Part shown: piece after piece, positions 10,901 to 20,373 of the stretch
Layout of the letters: each line of letters starts with the position of its first letter
Numbering within the stretch: position 1 is the stretch's first letter
Origin: Gnetum montanum
Lineage: Eukaryota > Streptophyta > Gnetopsida > Gnetales > Gnetaceae
DNA: 64,000 nucleotides
NCBI GenBank assembly: GCA_015680685.1
Contig: MNCI01021399.1
Span: 893,873-957,872 of the forward strand
Reading direction: 5' to 3'
Translations under genes and position numbers: made by a program
The notes under the pieces: model-generated
The model's input: the letters and a program-made list of their open reading frames with translations, nothing else
Databases searched by the model: none
Told to the model about the DNA's origin: nothing

Positions 10901-10979
10901 TCATCAATTGTCCATCTTTCTTGTGTTAGCCTGAATTTGGTTCTTGGGATTATGTTTTTGTTGTTAATGTTTTTGAGAA
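7911..10979. other. AT-rich region with isolated LTR-like signals, otherwise unassigned
   Basis: No open frame over about 70 codons and no protein motif was found. Isolated signals are a TGTAACACCCCC at 8580-8591, a form seen at many plant gypsy LTR starts, and ACACATGGTATCAAGAC at 9926-9942, in which TGGTATCAAGAC matches the initiator tRNA-Met PBS at 9 of 12 positions right after a CA. A purine tract TTAAGAGGGGA (about 9952) follows only 10 bp later, which is not a normal PBS/PPT distance. I could not find paired LTRs, so these remain suggestive scraps. Confidence 0.35.
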
Positions 10980-11848
10980 TGATGAGCAGTGAGGTGCCCC
11001 TATTCCCAACCATACAAATCACAAAGTGTTCAAGCATGATCTGGTTAAATTCCATGGACTCTATAGTTTCCAATGCACTAGTTCTCTAGGAAGTAAACTT
11101 TTGCATTGAAGACATTCATTGTCTTCCCAACTACACTTGTGAAGCTCAAGGGTATGGCTTAAGTGTAATTGAGACACATGATTTTTTGTATTTTTATATT
11201 TTATGGTTTTGGTGCTTGAAATAAACAAAGTAGAGAATAAAGTAATTTAATAGCTACTTTAATCTAATGGGCTAACTATTGTTCAACTAGTCCTAACATA
11301 AGTATCTAGTCCCACTTGTTGTACACATCCTCAACATGTATAACATTGTTAAGTTACCAAGCGTTAAGTGCTACAGGGATTACCAAACATCATACGCATG
11401 CTTGAAGTGGTCGTACTTATATGTTTACTTAATCGTTATTTAGCTTATCTTGCTTAATTACTTAATTAACTTAATTACTAGAAAGCATTGAATAAATAGC
11501 TAAAAATATTAAATACATGAATGAAACATTTAAACTATTCCGAATGCTATAAGGTTTATCTATAAGTCTATCTTTATTGTCACACACACTATCATGCTTA
11601 GGTACAATAGTGCTCAAATAAAGATCCATAACTCAATGACTCTTGCTATGAGCACTTGGGAAAATATTCTAGCTTTCAAATGGAAAAACTACAAGAGCTT
11701 TGCTACACTATGATAAACTAATGCCTAAACACAATAGGTTGGCATGTATTTATAGGTAAGAATAGACCCTACATTGATAGGGCCATGTCAATGCATGAAA
11801 CGATGTGTTGATAGGGCCTCAATGATACAACCAATCTGTGACTCATCA
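10980..11848 (-). mobile_element. 3' LTR of element Y (minus strand)
   Basis: On the minus strand this opens TGATGAGTCACAG (11848) and closes CACTGCTCATCA (10980), the same termini as LTRs A, C and D to the right. It is preceded by the family's polypurine tract TAGTCATGGAGGTA. The R/U5 half shares the TTGGTAAC and GATGTGTAC blocks of the family. A TATA-like CTATAAATAC lies about 100 bp inside. Unlike A, C and D it lacks the phased GATATC array. Instead it has two copies of TTGATAGGGCC (plus strand, 11774 and 11808). It represents a separate subfamily. Confidence 0.8.
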
Positions 11849-13200
11849 TACCTCCATGACTAAATGAAAACATGTCCTCTAGTTCTTTACAAAATTGGGA
11901 AGGTATAGGATTATTGACTAACACATGACTCAACAATAATACATGACAAAATTGAGTGCTTGAGTGTATAGATCAACAAAACTATAAATTGGGATGTTCA
12001 TGATGTAAAATTGAACACCAAACAAAAATTATATAACATGTCCTTTGATGGCATGAAGATTGTTTAAAAAGATCACATGATCCCAGGCAGTGAAGGCTCC
12101 CCTAGCTCCGACAAACCTTCTCTAGCTTCAGCCACATGCAACAGTTGGGGCTATTGTGATTGTCTAGCTGTTGTTGCAACTTTTGGTGGAAGGTGAAAAG
12201 CGTCTAGTAATGCTTTAATTTTCTCCTTCTTACTCCTGGGATCATGCATGGTCCATGCAACTTTGCTAATGTGGGCCAAAATGGACACATCCTAAGGACA
12301 TGGAATTGTTGGAAATTGCTCCTTAGCATTGATGAACTAGGCAGCGAATTTTTTGTTCTCGATGTCAAACACCTTGATTGCATTCTGTAGCTCCTAATAA
12401 TCATTCATTCTCTTGGCTAGGTTCTCAGTAGTTGATTATTGATTTTTGAATTGTGCCCTAAGAACTTCAAGTTCAACATTTGCCATCTCAAGCTTTTTCT
12501 TGGTGTCCTTGTGGTGCTTGAACTTAGCGTTGTACAACATGTACAAAAGGGCCACCTACTTTTTGAGTTCTAACTATGACTATCCAATAGTTAGCATCGC
12601 CAAATTTGCATATCAAAGATTGGCTAGTTTCATATACTTTGTCATTTCTTTGATTTGAAACTCCTTGAGGCAAATCTCTGCTTTATTGTAGGCATCTATC
12701 TCATCAATGATGGGCTACCACACCTCTCTTCCTTGCTAGAGTTGCTATAGGACCTCATTTACTTTTGCCTTAGCCACTTGGACATGTTTCTCATTCACTT
12801 ATTTTTGCAAGCCAACATGGTCATTGATGTGATTCTTAACTCTCTCAAATTTGAGAGCCTTATTTTTTCAAGCAATGATTTTAATGGAAAATTTCTAGCG
12901 TAAAGCATGAACTTCCTCCATAGATAGATTATGATTCTCTACAGTGAATTTCCTCAATTCTGTGTTCACTCTAGTGAGCTACTCCTACTATTCATGAATA
13001 AATTCCTACATCTATTATTTTTGTACATCGACATTTCATAGGCAATGGTTTTCTATTATCAATGTTTTATTTTTTTGATGTATCTAAACCAAGTCCTTTT
13101 GAACTAAGTATGTTTTCACTTTTTCTATGGATTGGTTGAAGATGGTAATATTTTATTTTATGAACTTTACATTTCTATTATCAGCACAACAATTCATTTT
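11849..13200 (-). pseudogene. ORF2 coiled-coil C-terminal relic of element Y
   Basis: Minus-strand frames give TMHDPRSKKEKIKALL near 12200-12260, matching WMMQDP-TKEEKLQAIL in element A (about 22960) and WIMHDPRIE in Z (about 26110). The rest, up to about 13200, is repetitive Lys/Glu-rich coding sequence with stops, as in the coiled-coil half of ORF2. The globular N-terminal half of ORF2, gag and the 5' LTR are missing: the element is cut at about 13200, where an oppositely oriented LTR fragment begins. Confidence 0.65.
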
Positions 13201-13204
13201 TATC

Positions 13205-13639
13205 AATTAAGAAAATCACACAAGCACGACCACTTTGAGCATGCGTGTAATGCTTGGTAACCCAATAACAATTAGCGTTTGGTAATCCCAATAGTGTTGC
13301 ACTAGTTTAGGATGTGTACGGCAAGTGGGAACGAATGTTGGTGTTAGGATTAGTTAGAACTTAGCTAATGAGTAGTTAAGTTAAATTAGTCACTTAGTTA
13401 CCTCTCTCCTTCCCTACTAGCATAGTACATAAAAACATAAAAGCTATAAAAATCATATGCCTCAAGCTTACTTAACCATACAATCGTGACATACAGGTAA
13501 GCTTGGGAAGACAACGATCAACCAACCCATCCTTGTTCCACAAGGGTGCATAAGCACTTAGTCCTTGGAATTCAAATGGATCATGCGTGAAACGCTCATA
13601 TTCGTATGGTTGAGTGTAGGGGTACCTTGCCACTCATCA
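13205..13639 (+). mobile_element. 5'-truncated LTR fragment, plus strand, Y-like subfamily
   Basis: This piece carries the R/U5 end of the family LTR: GCTTGGTAAC, GGATGTGTACGGCAAGTGGG, CTTGGGAAGACAACGATC, then TATGGTTGAGTGTAGGGG and the terminal CCACTCATCA at 13639. It resembles the Y LTR more than those of A, C and D (same TAACGYTTGGTAA order). Its U3 and TATA box are missing. No recognisable PBS follows, so it may be a 3' or solo LTR remnant, or the damaged 5' LTR of Z, although the surviving Z 3' LTR is quite different. Confidence 0.65.
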
Positions 13640-13861
13640 GTTTAATCTTGGATGAAAAGGGTAATAATCATTTAAACCATGCATTACACATAAAATTTAT
13701 TATTCTCATGGTAAGACACCTCACGTTCCATTTTCTACAATTCCTACTACTACCATTCAACCTCACTATTATATATAATTATGATTTTATGGTTTTGTAT
13801 AATATAGTATTATTTTCTTATTGAAGCAATACTAACATTATATATAATTCTGATTTGATGG

Positions 13862-15509
13862 TTATACAAGAGCATTAAGGGTAGGAGCTTTCTTTGGAGA
13901 GATCTCATTTGTAAAAATTTTGCATTTCATACTTGATGACCAATTCCACATCAGATTGTACCTCCTAAATACTTTAGCAATTATCATTATCTCCCTACAT
14001 ATTCATACTCACTCATAAGTTTAGCAATTTTGATCAAATCATCTCTTAAACCTTAGTTAACTTATCTTGCCCAAACTCCTTTAACATACTTTAAACATCA
14101 AATTCTCACATTTTAAGCATAATCTATGATCAATAACCCTTTGGATCATCTTTACACTTCCAAACTATCTATTCCATCTATTTTTTCCATCATATTTCAT
14201 AAAAATTTTAAAAATTTCAATGATAATATTGTAGATACAATATATAAGGCCCTACGATATTGCATCAATGATGTTGCATCTACAATATATCTCATATAAA
14301 AATTTATATATACACATTTATTGTTAAGAAATTTTTTCATTCCATCATTTCATGCAAAGGGATTTCATGTTGTTTTCTCTCTAACAACCTTCATAGCTCC
14401 ATATCTTTCTCACTGCACATCCAATTGATCCATTCTTAATTTCTTTTGCTCATGGAGTAATCATCTCATTGTGAGGGAAAGCATTGCACATAGTTTTTAC
14501 AAATTATGCTAAAATTTTCTAATGTCTAAAAAAAATTAAGGGTAAGAATAATAAGAAATAATAACATTTTGATTTAACATAACTCAATAAACTTAATGCT
14601 CATTTCCAACTATCTATTTGAATACATTTAAGCAATAAATCAAAGATAGTGATAGATTGTCAAGATGAAATTTTTTAGAAATAATTGTTAAGTTAAGGGA
14701 TTTTTTCTAAACAAGGATTTTATATGAAATGATAAATCTTCCAAACTCTACAATCCAAATTAAAAATTAAAGTGATTATATCAAATACTTTTCTAGAAAC
14801 CATTAGGAATTTTTCTAGAATTTTTGGGTAATATTAAATCTTCTTATGATTGTAGATTCTTCAAAAGAGACCCAAAGTTGGAGGACCATCACAACCATGG
14901 GAAAAGAGACCCAAAGGAAGAGGAAGAGAATGAGCCATGGTATAAATTTTTCCTACAAAGTAGGAAGCATTCTTATATTTTATCCCTTAGCTCACACCTA
15001 CAATAGGGTAGTCTACATAGTTTGAAGTTGATGCACCACCAACTCCAAATATAGGGATAGTGCCTACCACTCTACAATAAGTGTCTCAAACCTATTCAAA
15101 AGAAATCTATCATGTCCATTCTGATAGCAAAACTCAATTTTGGAGCATTCATGGAGTTCGCACGTGTTGAGGTCTACAAACAACTTCAAGTCTCTCCGCT
15201 ATGGCTAATCATTTCTAGCGATGATGAATGGTATTTGGGGAAAGTCCATCAATTCTAATAAAATAAGTAAGATGATGCCATAGTAAAGATTGAGAGAGCA
15301 ATAGTGCCACACTCAATAGAAGCAATTGCAAAGGCACTCAATATATCAAATATTGGAGCCAAAATTGCTCACATATCCACAAGGTCTAACACAGACATAA
15401 GGAATTTATGATCATAGAGGGCATATAAAACTATAGAGAAAGAATATAGTGGATTATCTACTACAAAAAATATATACTTCAAAATTGGTACATACCACAC
15501 CTTCCCAAC
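13862..15509 (+). mobile_element. Element Z internal region, left part
   Basis: From about 13862 the sequence follows the internal region of A, C and D: the GGGTAGGAGC...TTTGGAGAGATC block, the 14-bp-phased promoter module (14225-14312) and the start of ORF2 (from about 14850). ORF2 codons are recognisable in pieces, such as LNFGAFMEF and IYFKIGTYHTFP at the end. It stops abruptly at 15509 where LTR A begins, and the same frame resumes at 24117. ORF1 and the true 5' LTR of Z are missing. Confidence 0.7.
14225..14312 (+). promoter_or_regulatory. Internal RATATY module and TATA box of element Z
   Basis: Motifs AATATT (14225), AATATA (14239), GATATT (14256), GATGTT (14270) and AATATA (14284) are spaced 14, 17, 14 and 14 bp, then TATATATA at 14305-14312. 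The same arrangement occurs before ORF2 in A, C and D. A role as promoter is inferred. Confidence 0.5.
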
Positions 15510-16292
15510 TGATGAGTTATCATTTTTTTGGCTGCGATATTGCAACCTATCTCCTCATCTATAAATAAGAGATAGACAAATCTAAAGAGAAGGACTTAGT
15601 TTTTAGATTTTCTTTAAAGTGTTTAGTTTTAAGTAGTTCTTCTCTCAACCCTTCTCTCTCAATGCATGCCCATATTGTGGTGATTGTAATTGTATGGCAT
15701 CCTTATTCGAGTGTGACATACTTGGACATGCACATGATCGGCAATAAAGATCAAGATTACTTCATCATTACAACATCCAGTTAACTTAATTATTTATTTA
15801 ATTGTTATTTACTGCTTTCTTAATTAATATCTCTTCATCCTAAACTCCTGTTAAATGCAGAATAAGTACAACATAATCATGAGCATTTAAGTGTGATCAC
15901 TTGGTAATCCAGTAGCGTACTTAGGCCATGTGCTTGGTAATCCCAGTGGTAGTTGTGTACAAGGTTCAAGATGTGTACGGATGATTAAGGAATAGATGCT
16001 CATTGCACTTAGGCTAGTTAGATTCTCTCTCGCCCTCTCTCTCTTAGCTTAGTCAATATTATTTTCCATTATCTTTAGGAGTAGCATTAGTATAGGAACA
16101 CATCATACACCTCACTCTAGACTAAACCATATGTGACAAAGTTAACACTAGTCTAGATGGGAAGATAGTGAACTATGACCTAAGAATAAATATCTTGATG
16201 CCATAGCTAGTCCATTTGCAAATTTCAATTGGATCATGCATGAAACACTCATATTTGTATGGTTGAGTGTAGTGGTACCTCGCCACTCATCA
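15510..16292 (+). mobile_element. 5' LTR of element A
   Basis: It opens TGATGAGT and closes ACTCATCA, an 8-bp perfect terminal inverted repeat. TATAAATA lies at 15560-15567. It is 783 bp against 832 bp for the 3' copy. The difference is a single deletion of about 49 bp that removes most of the phased GATATC array, leaving one GATATT at 15536. Confidence 0.9.
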
Positions 16293-16293
16293 T

Positions 16294-16311
16294 TGGTGTC
16301 GTTGCCAGGGA
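16294..16311 (+). other. Primer-binding site of element A (tRNA-Asp type)
   Basis: TGGTGTCGTTGCCAGGGA matches the complement of the plant tRNA-Asp 3' end (TGGCGCCGTTGCCGGGGA) at 15 of 18 positions. All three differences are C-to-T or G-to-A changes. It starts 2 nt after the LTR. This PBS is best known from Athila-type gypsy elements. Confidence 0.85.
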
Positions 16312-16433
16312 TGGTGCTAGTTATCTATATTAGTTATATCATACAAGGTCACTGTACAGGAATTAACGATATATCTTTTAGGAAGAAATAATTATAAAAA
16401 GGCACATATAAATTCACACACAATTTCATAACC

Positions 16434-18413
16434 ATGCCTCTCCTACAAGAATATGATAATGCCACATCTAGTAAGGCAGTTCATTGGAGAACCAACAAAT
16501 TATATGACAATGAAGATTTGAGTACGCAATCCAAGGTTGGGGTTTCTTATAAACATAAATGAAGGCAACACCATTCCAACACATGAAAGCATAACTTACC
16601 TAATGATGATGAACCCCTACTAGCCACTACAAGCTTAATGCAAATACAAGAGGTTCTTCGAATCTCCCATAGGCATCGTAAAGAGAGCCGTCTACCTAGG
16701 CTTGATTTAAATAACTTTTCCAATTTCTCAGGAGGCTATGACTTAGATCCACAACAACATTTACAAGCCTTCTATGATGTCTGTGCATGGAACAACATTG
16801 ATAATGGTTGGAAAAAACTCAAGCTCTTCCCTATGACACTTGTTGGCCAAGCAAAAGTATGGTATAGATCATTAAAACCAAATTCAATATGACGTTGGCC
16901 AACAATGGTAGAAATCTTTAATGAATGATATCAAATCTATGCAAGAGTGTCAGCCTTGAGGAAACAAATCCAAGAGTGAAAACAAGCACAACATGAACCC
17001 ATGGAGATGGTCTTAGAAAGATATTATGCACTATTAAACAACTGTCCAGGCCATGAGTTCTCTGAGGAAAGGCTAATGTACGATATCATTAATGGGCTCC
17101 GTAATGAAATGAGAGAGATCCTAGGGATGTATGCCCAAGGTCAACGATATGAACTACGATCCCATCAATTCCAAGAGCTTATTAAGATGGTAGTAAAAGA
17201 GGAAGGAGAAATGGCTAGATGGGAGAGTGTTGAAAAACATCAACAGGACCAAAATCTCAACTTAATAAAGGTCCATAATCACAAAAAGGAGAAATCAACC
17301 TATCTCAAGGAGGAAGAACCATCTTTGCCAGTACAACAATCACTAGAGGAATTCAAGGAAAAGATCAATAAGATGCTGGAATGGATGCATAAAAAGTGTG
17401 GATAATATATTGATATTATTAGAGATAGAGTTTTTAAAACCCAAGAAGTAGGACAAAGCACCATGAGACAATCGAAAAGAAGGGATGCAGAAAATAAGAT
17501 CTCAACTGTCGATCCTACGTATGAATGTAACATTTTCCTATATGATCATGCCAAGGTCCAATGCCCAATCTTATTACATTTATATAAGCATTGAGGAAAC
17601 ACATTACACCCAGATTTCGTATAGAGATACTATGTCTGATCATAGTGGTAACAATCCTAGTCATGGGGGAAGTCACACCTAAACTGGAGACACTCTTCAT
17701 GTCATCCGAATTTAAATGCTTATCTTGTTCAAAATCTTGTTTCCCCAACTAGGTCAAAATACTCTATCTTTTCGCATTACCATTCTCCTCAATACTATCA
17801 GCCCATGTCCTCAACACAACCACCACCTTGTGTACCTCACACTTTTCCTAAAATCCAACATTCTCATCCTTTCCCTCCTTCTACATCACCACTAGTTGTT
17901 CCTAAAGTGTTTGCACGATAGTAATAACCCATGAGTGTTACTTGTGCTACTATTGCCAATAGTAGTGAGAGAACTCCTCAACATCAAAGGCGTCCCTTCT
18001 TTAGACATGACCATAGGAAGGGAAAACACAATTCCAAAGCCACTGCATTCTCCAACTCAGCACAAGTCCAACACTATCATGCATCCTTCTCTTCAAACCC
18101 AACACCTCATGTCACCACATCAGGGCCACCAATTAACACTCCAAAAACCATATGGCCCAATGAATATAACCATGAAAAGAAATATCCTTGCATACCAACT
18201 TATGATCCCAAGTATCATAGTGGGTCAACTCCTTATCAGGGAAGCACATCTTATAAATTGCCTCACTATGTTTACTATAATCAAGGGTGTGAACCTCAAT
18301 GGGGTAAGTATGACCAAGTTTCAATCTTTCCAATATGCAAGGATCCTCATCTTTCATTTATTAATCCTCACCATGCTCAACTATTTAGTTATTGGGGATA
18401 TCCCCCAGTTTAA
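16434..18413 (+). pseudogene. ORF1 (Gag) of element A
   Basis: The frame starts ATG at 16434 (MPLLQEYDN...); C and D begin similarly with MSLSQD. The core Gag domain lies at about 16670-17200: RLPRLDLNNF, the GGYDLDPQQHLQAFYD block, GQAKVWYRSL and later ALLNNCPGHEF and ELIKMVVKEE. A Lys/Glu-rich linker follows, then the decayed zinc-knuckle zone (ECNIFLYDHAKVQCPI near 17520). The C-terminal 250 codons are rich in Pro, Ser, His and Tyr (17931-18413). Intact length would be about 650 residues. There are several in-frame stops and shifts. In a living relative Gag would assemble the particle and bind the RNA. Confidence 0.75.
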
Positions 18414-18419
18414 TAACAA

Positions 18420-19835
18420 GCGGGATTAATAAATATTTTTCATTTTCTTTAATTTTACAACATTTTTTTTTCTATTTTTTCATTTTCAATTTCTTGTTTT
18501 ATCTTTTTGTTTTGTATTTTTAACGTTTTATAAAAGTAATCTCATCTATGAATAAAACACTCATGTGGCTTGTTGGTTGAGGTGTGTTCTATGTTATCGA
18601 GTTTTGAGCAATCAATTATGTGGATAGTGAGCACATTGCATCCACTCATCCATTCTACAAATAAGAGGTTCTGTCTGAAGGTACAATGGTATTCTTGACA
18701 TTCTTAAAAGCTTAAATTAATTTTGTGTTCATTGTACCCATAATGAAGAAGGATGGACCAAGAGGGAATGATTAGGATGTGACATCAAGGGAACTTGTGG
18801 ATTCTCTTTGGTGATGCCTATGGCAGTTATTATGCAACATGGTTGTACTAGGATCCTTGTAGATCTAATGCAACATGGGAGTAAGAGTAATCAAAAGGCA
18901 CTTAAAAATCCAATGCAGTTCTAGGGGATCCCACTAAAAATACATGCACCCATGCCTAAACGTTGGTGGCTTCTTTGGATTCAGCAGTCAAAAAAGAAGA
19001 AGAAGAAGAAAACAAGAAGAAAGAAAAAAAAAGAAAAGAAAAAAAAGAAAAAAACAAAGCAACCAAGTGCCACAAAACAAAAATCACTCCTCCCTTAAAC
19101 AAAATTCCAAGTGATGATACGCCTTGTTATATTGGTACTCTCATAGTTGCTTGTCATGAGATGAAACAATGCAATGTCATTGATCAGAGGAATGGACTTG
19201 GTCCTAATCTTGGAATGATAGGTTAATGACACATTAATCATGCTTTACACATAGGATTCATTGTGCCCTAGGTCAATTCCCTCATGTCACAATCTCTACA
19301 ATCCCTTTTGTAATTTGTCTCATCTCATTGTTCCTGTAATTGTAGTTCATACCTTGTGTAGCATAGAATCCTTACCTCACCCTGATGATACTTACATGTG
19401 TGTGTCTTGTGGAACAATTGTGGATTAAATTTAACCCTTTGAGTGCCCATGGGAATTTTTAAGTGTGGTTACGCAAGGGCATTATAGGTTGGAACCTACT
19501 TTGGGGAGGATCCACTTGCATAATTTTTGTAATTTGCACTCATGACCCATCTTCCACATACCATTTATTACCCTCAACATATTGCCAACAATATTCTTTT
19601 CCCTATTACTATCCCTCCAAATTCCAACATTCCTATGAACCATCACCTGGCCTTTTTCTCTCCCTTACCACCTGAGGCCTTATTGATCAATTTCACCCAC
19701 ACATAATTATTCATGCCTTCAAAACTAACTAAATTACCCTAGAACCTTTTAAAACTTGTTCACATGTCCTTAGTTTACCTTGTTAATTTTAGAAAAACCT
19801 TCAAAATTTGGTATTTTTCCTTGGGCCTTAACATC
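18420..19835 (+). other. Conserved block between ORF1 and ORF2 of element A
   Basis: This stretch is shared with D (32550-33880) and C (39090-40440). It includes a purine tract (18984-19050) of mostly GAA/AAA and a frame at 18963-19226 whose tail (PPLNKIPSDD, then MKQCNVIDQRNGLGP and a stop) has counterparts in C (39602-39832). I do not recognise a domain. It may be a small ORF or a conserved untranslated region. Confidence 0.45.
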
Positions 19836-19845
19836 GATAGGCCAT

Positions 19846-19902
19846 GATATTGTGTATGCAATATCACGTACGCGATATTGCGTTGCATAAAACCTATATA
19901 TA
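19846..19902 (+). promoter_or_regulatory. Internal RATATY module and TATA box of element A
   Basis: GATATT (19846), AATATC (19860) and GATATT (19874) are exactly 14 bp apart and are followed by TATATATA at 19895-19902. This is the arrangement found upstream of the LTR TATA box. It lies about 470 bp before the ORF2 start codon. A promoter for a second transcript is inferred, not shown. Confidence 0.55.
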
Positions 19903-20373
19903 CGTGACCCCCCTGCAACACTTGCCATCATTTTCAACCATTCACATGGGGGAGTTTTTTGAATTTCTCTCTACGAATTGCGATTGCATGACCCTTGCTT
20001 TCATACCTATATCTCACTTGCTAGTCCGATTTTTATTTCGTCTGAACCTACTTGAACCTAGAGTGTTCATCTTAGTCATGGGGGAGGGACACATGCCGAA
20101 TAGCACATAATTTTTTTGAAATTTTTCATCACCCAAAGGACATTATCAAGGGTAATTAGTTGTAACATTAAGGAAAAATATGCTAAAAATAATCTCATCC
20201 CCTTAGTTAGACTGGGAAACTAAAATTTCAAACCACCTAAGTAAAAAGGACTCACTATTATAATTTTTCAAGAAACATCACATGGAGATAAAATAAATTA
20301 ATTAAGGAAAGTAGTAAGGTATAACCTAACTTTGGAAACAACCTTACTAATGATTGGCCCTGTGTGATTGCAG

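Noticed and set aside
17935-18429. A 164-codon plus-strand frame overlapping the Gag C-terminus of A
   Set aside because: The other frame (17931-18413) continues the Pro/His/Tyr-rich Gag tail seen in C and D; this one is the out-of-frame shadow.
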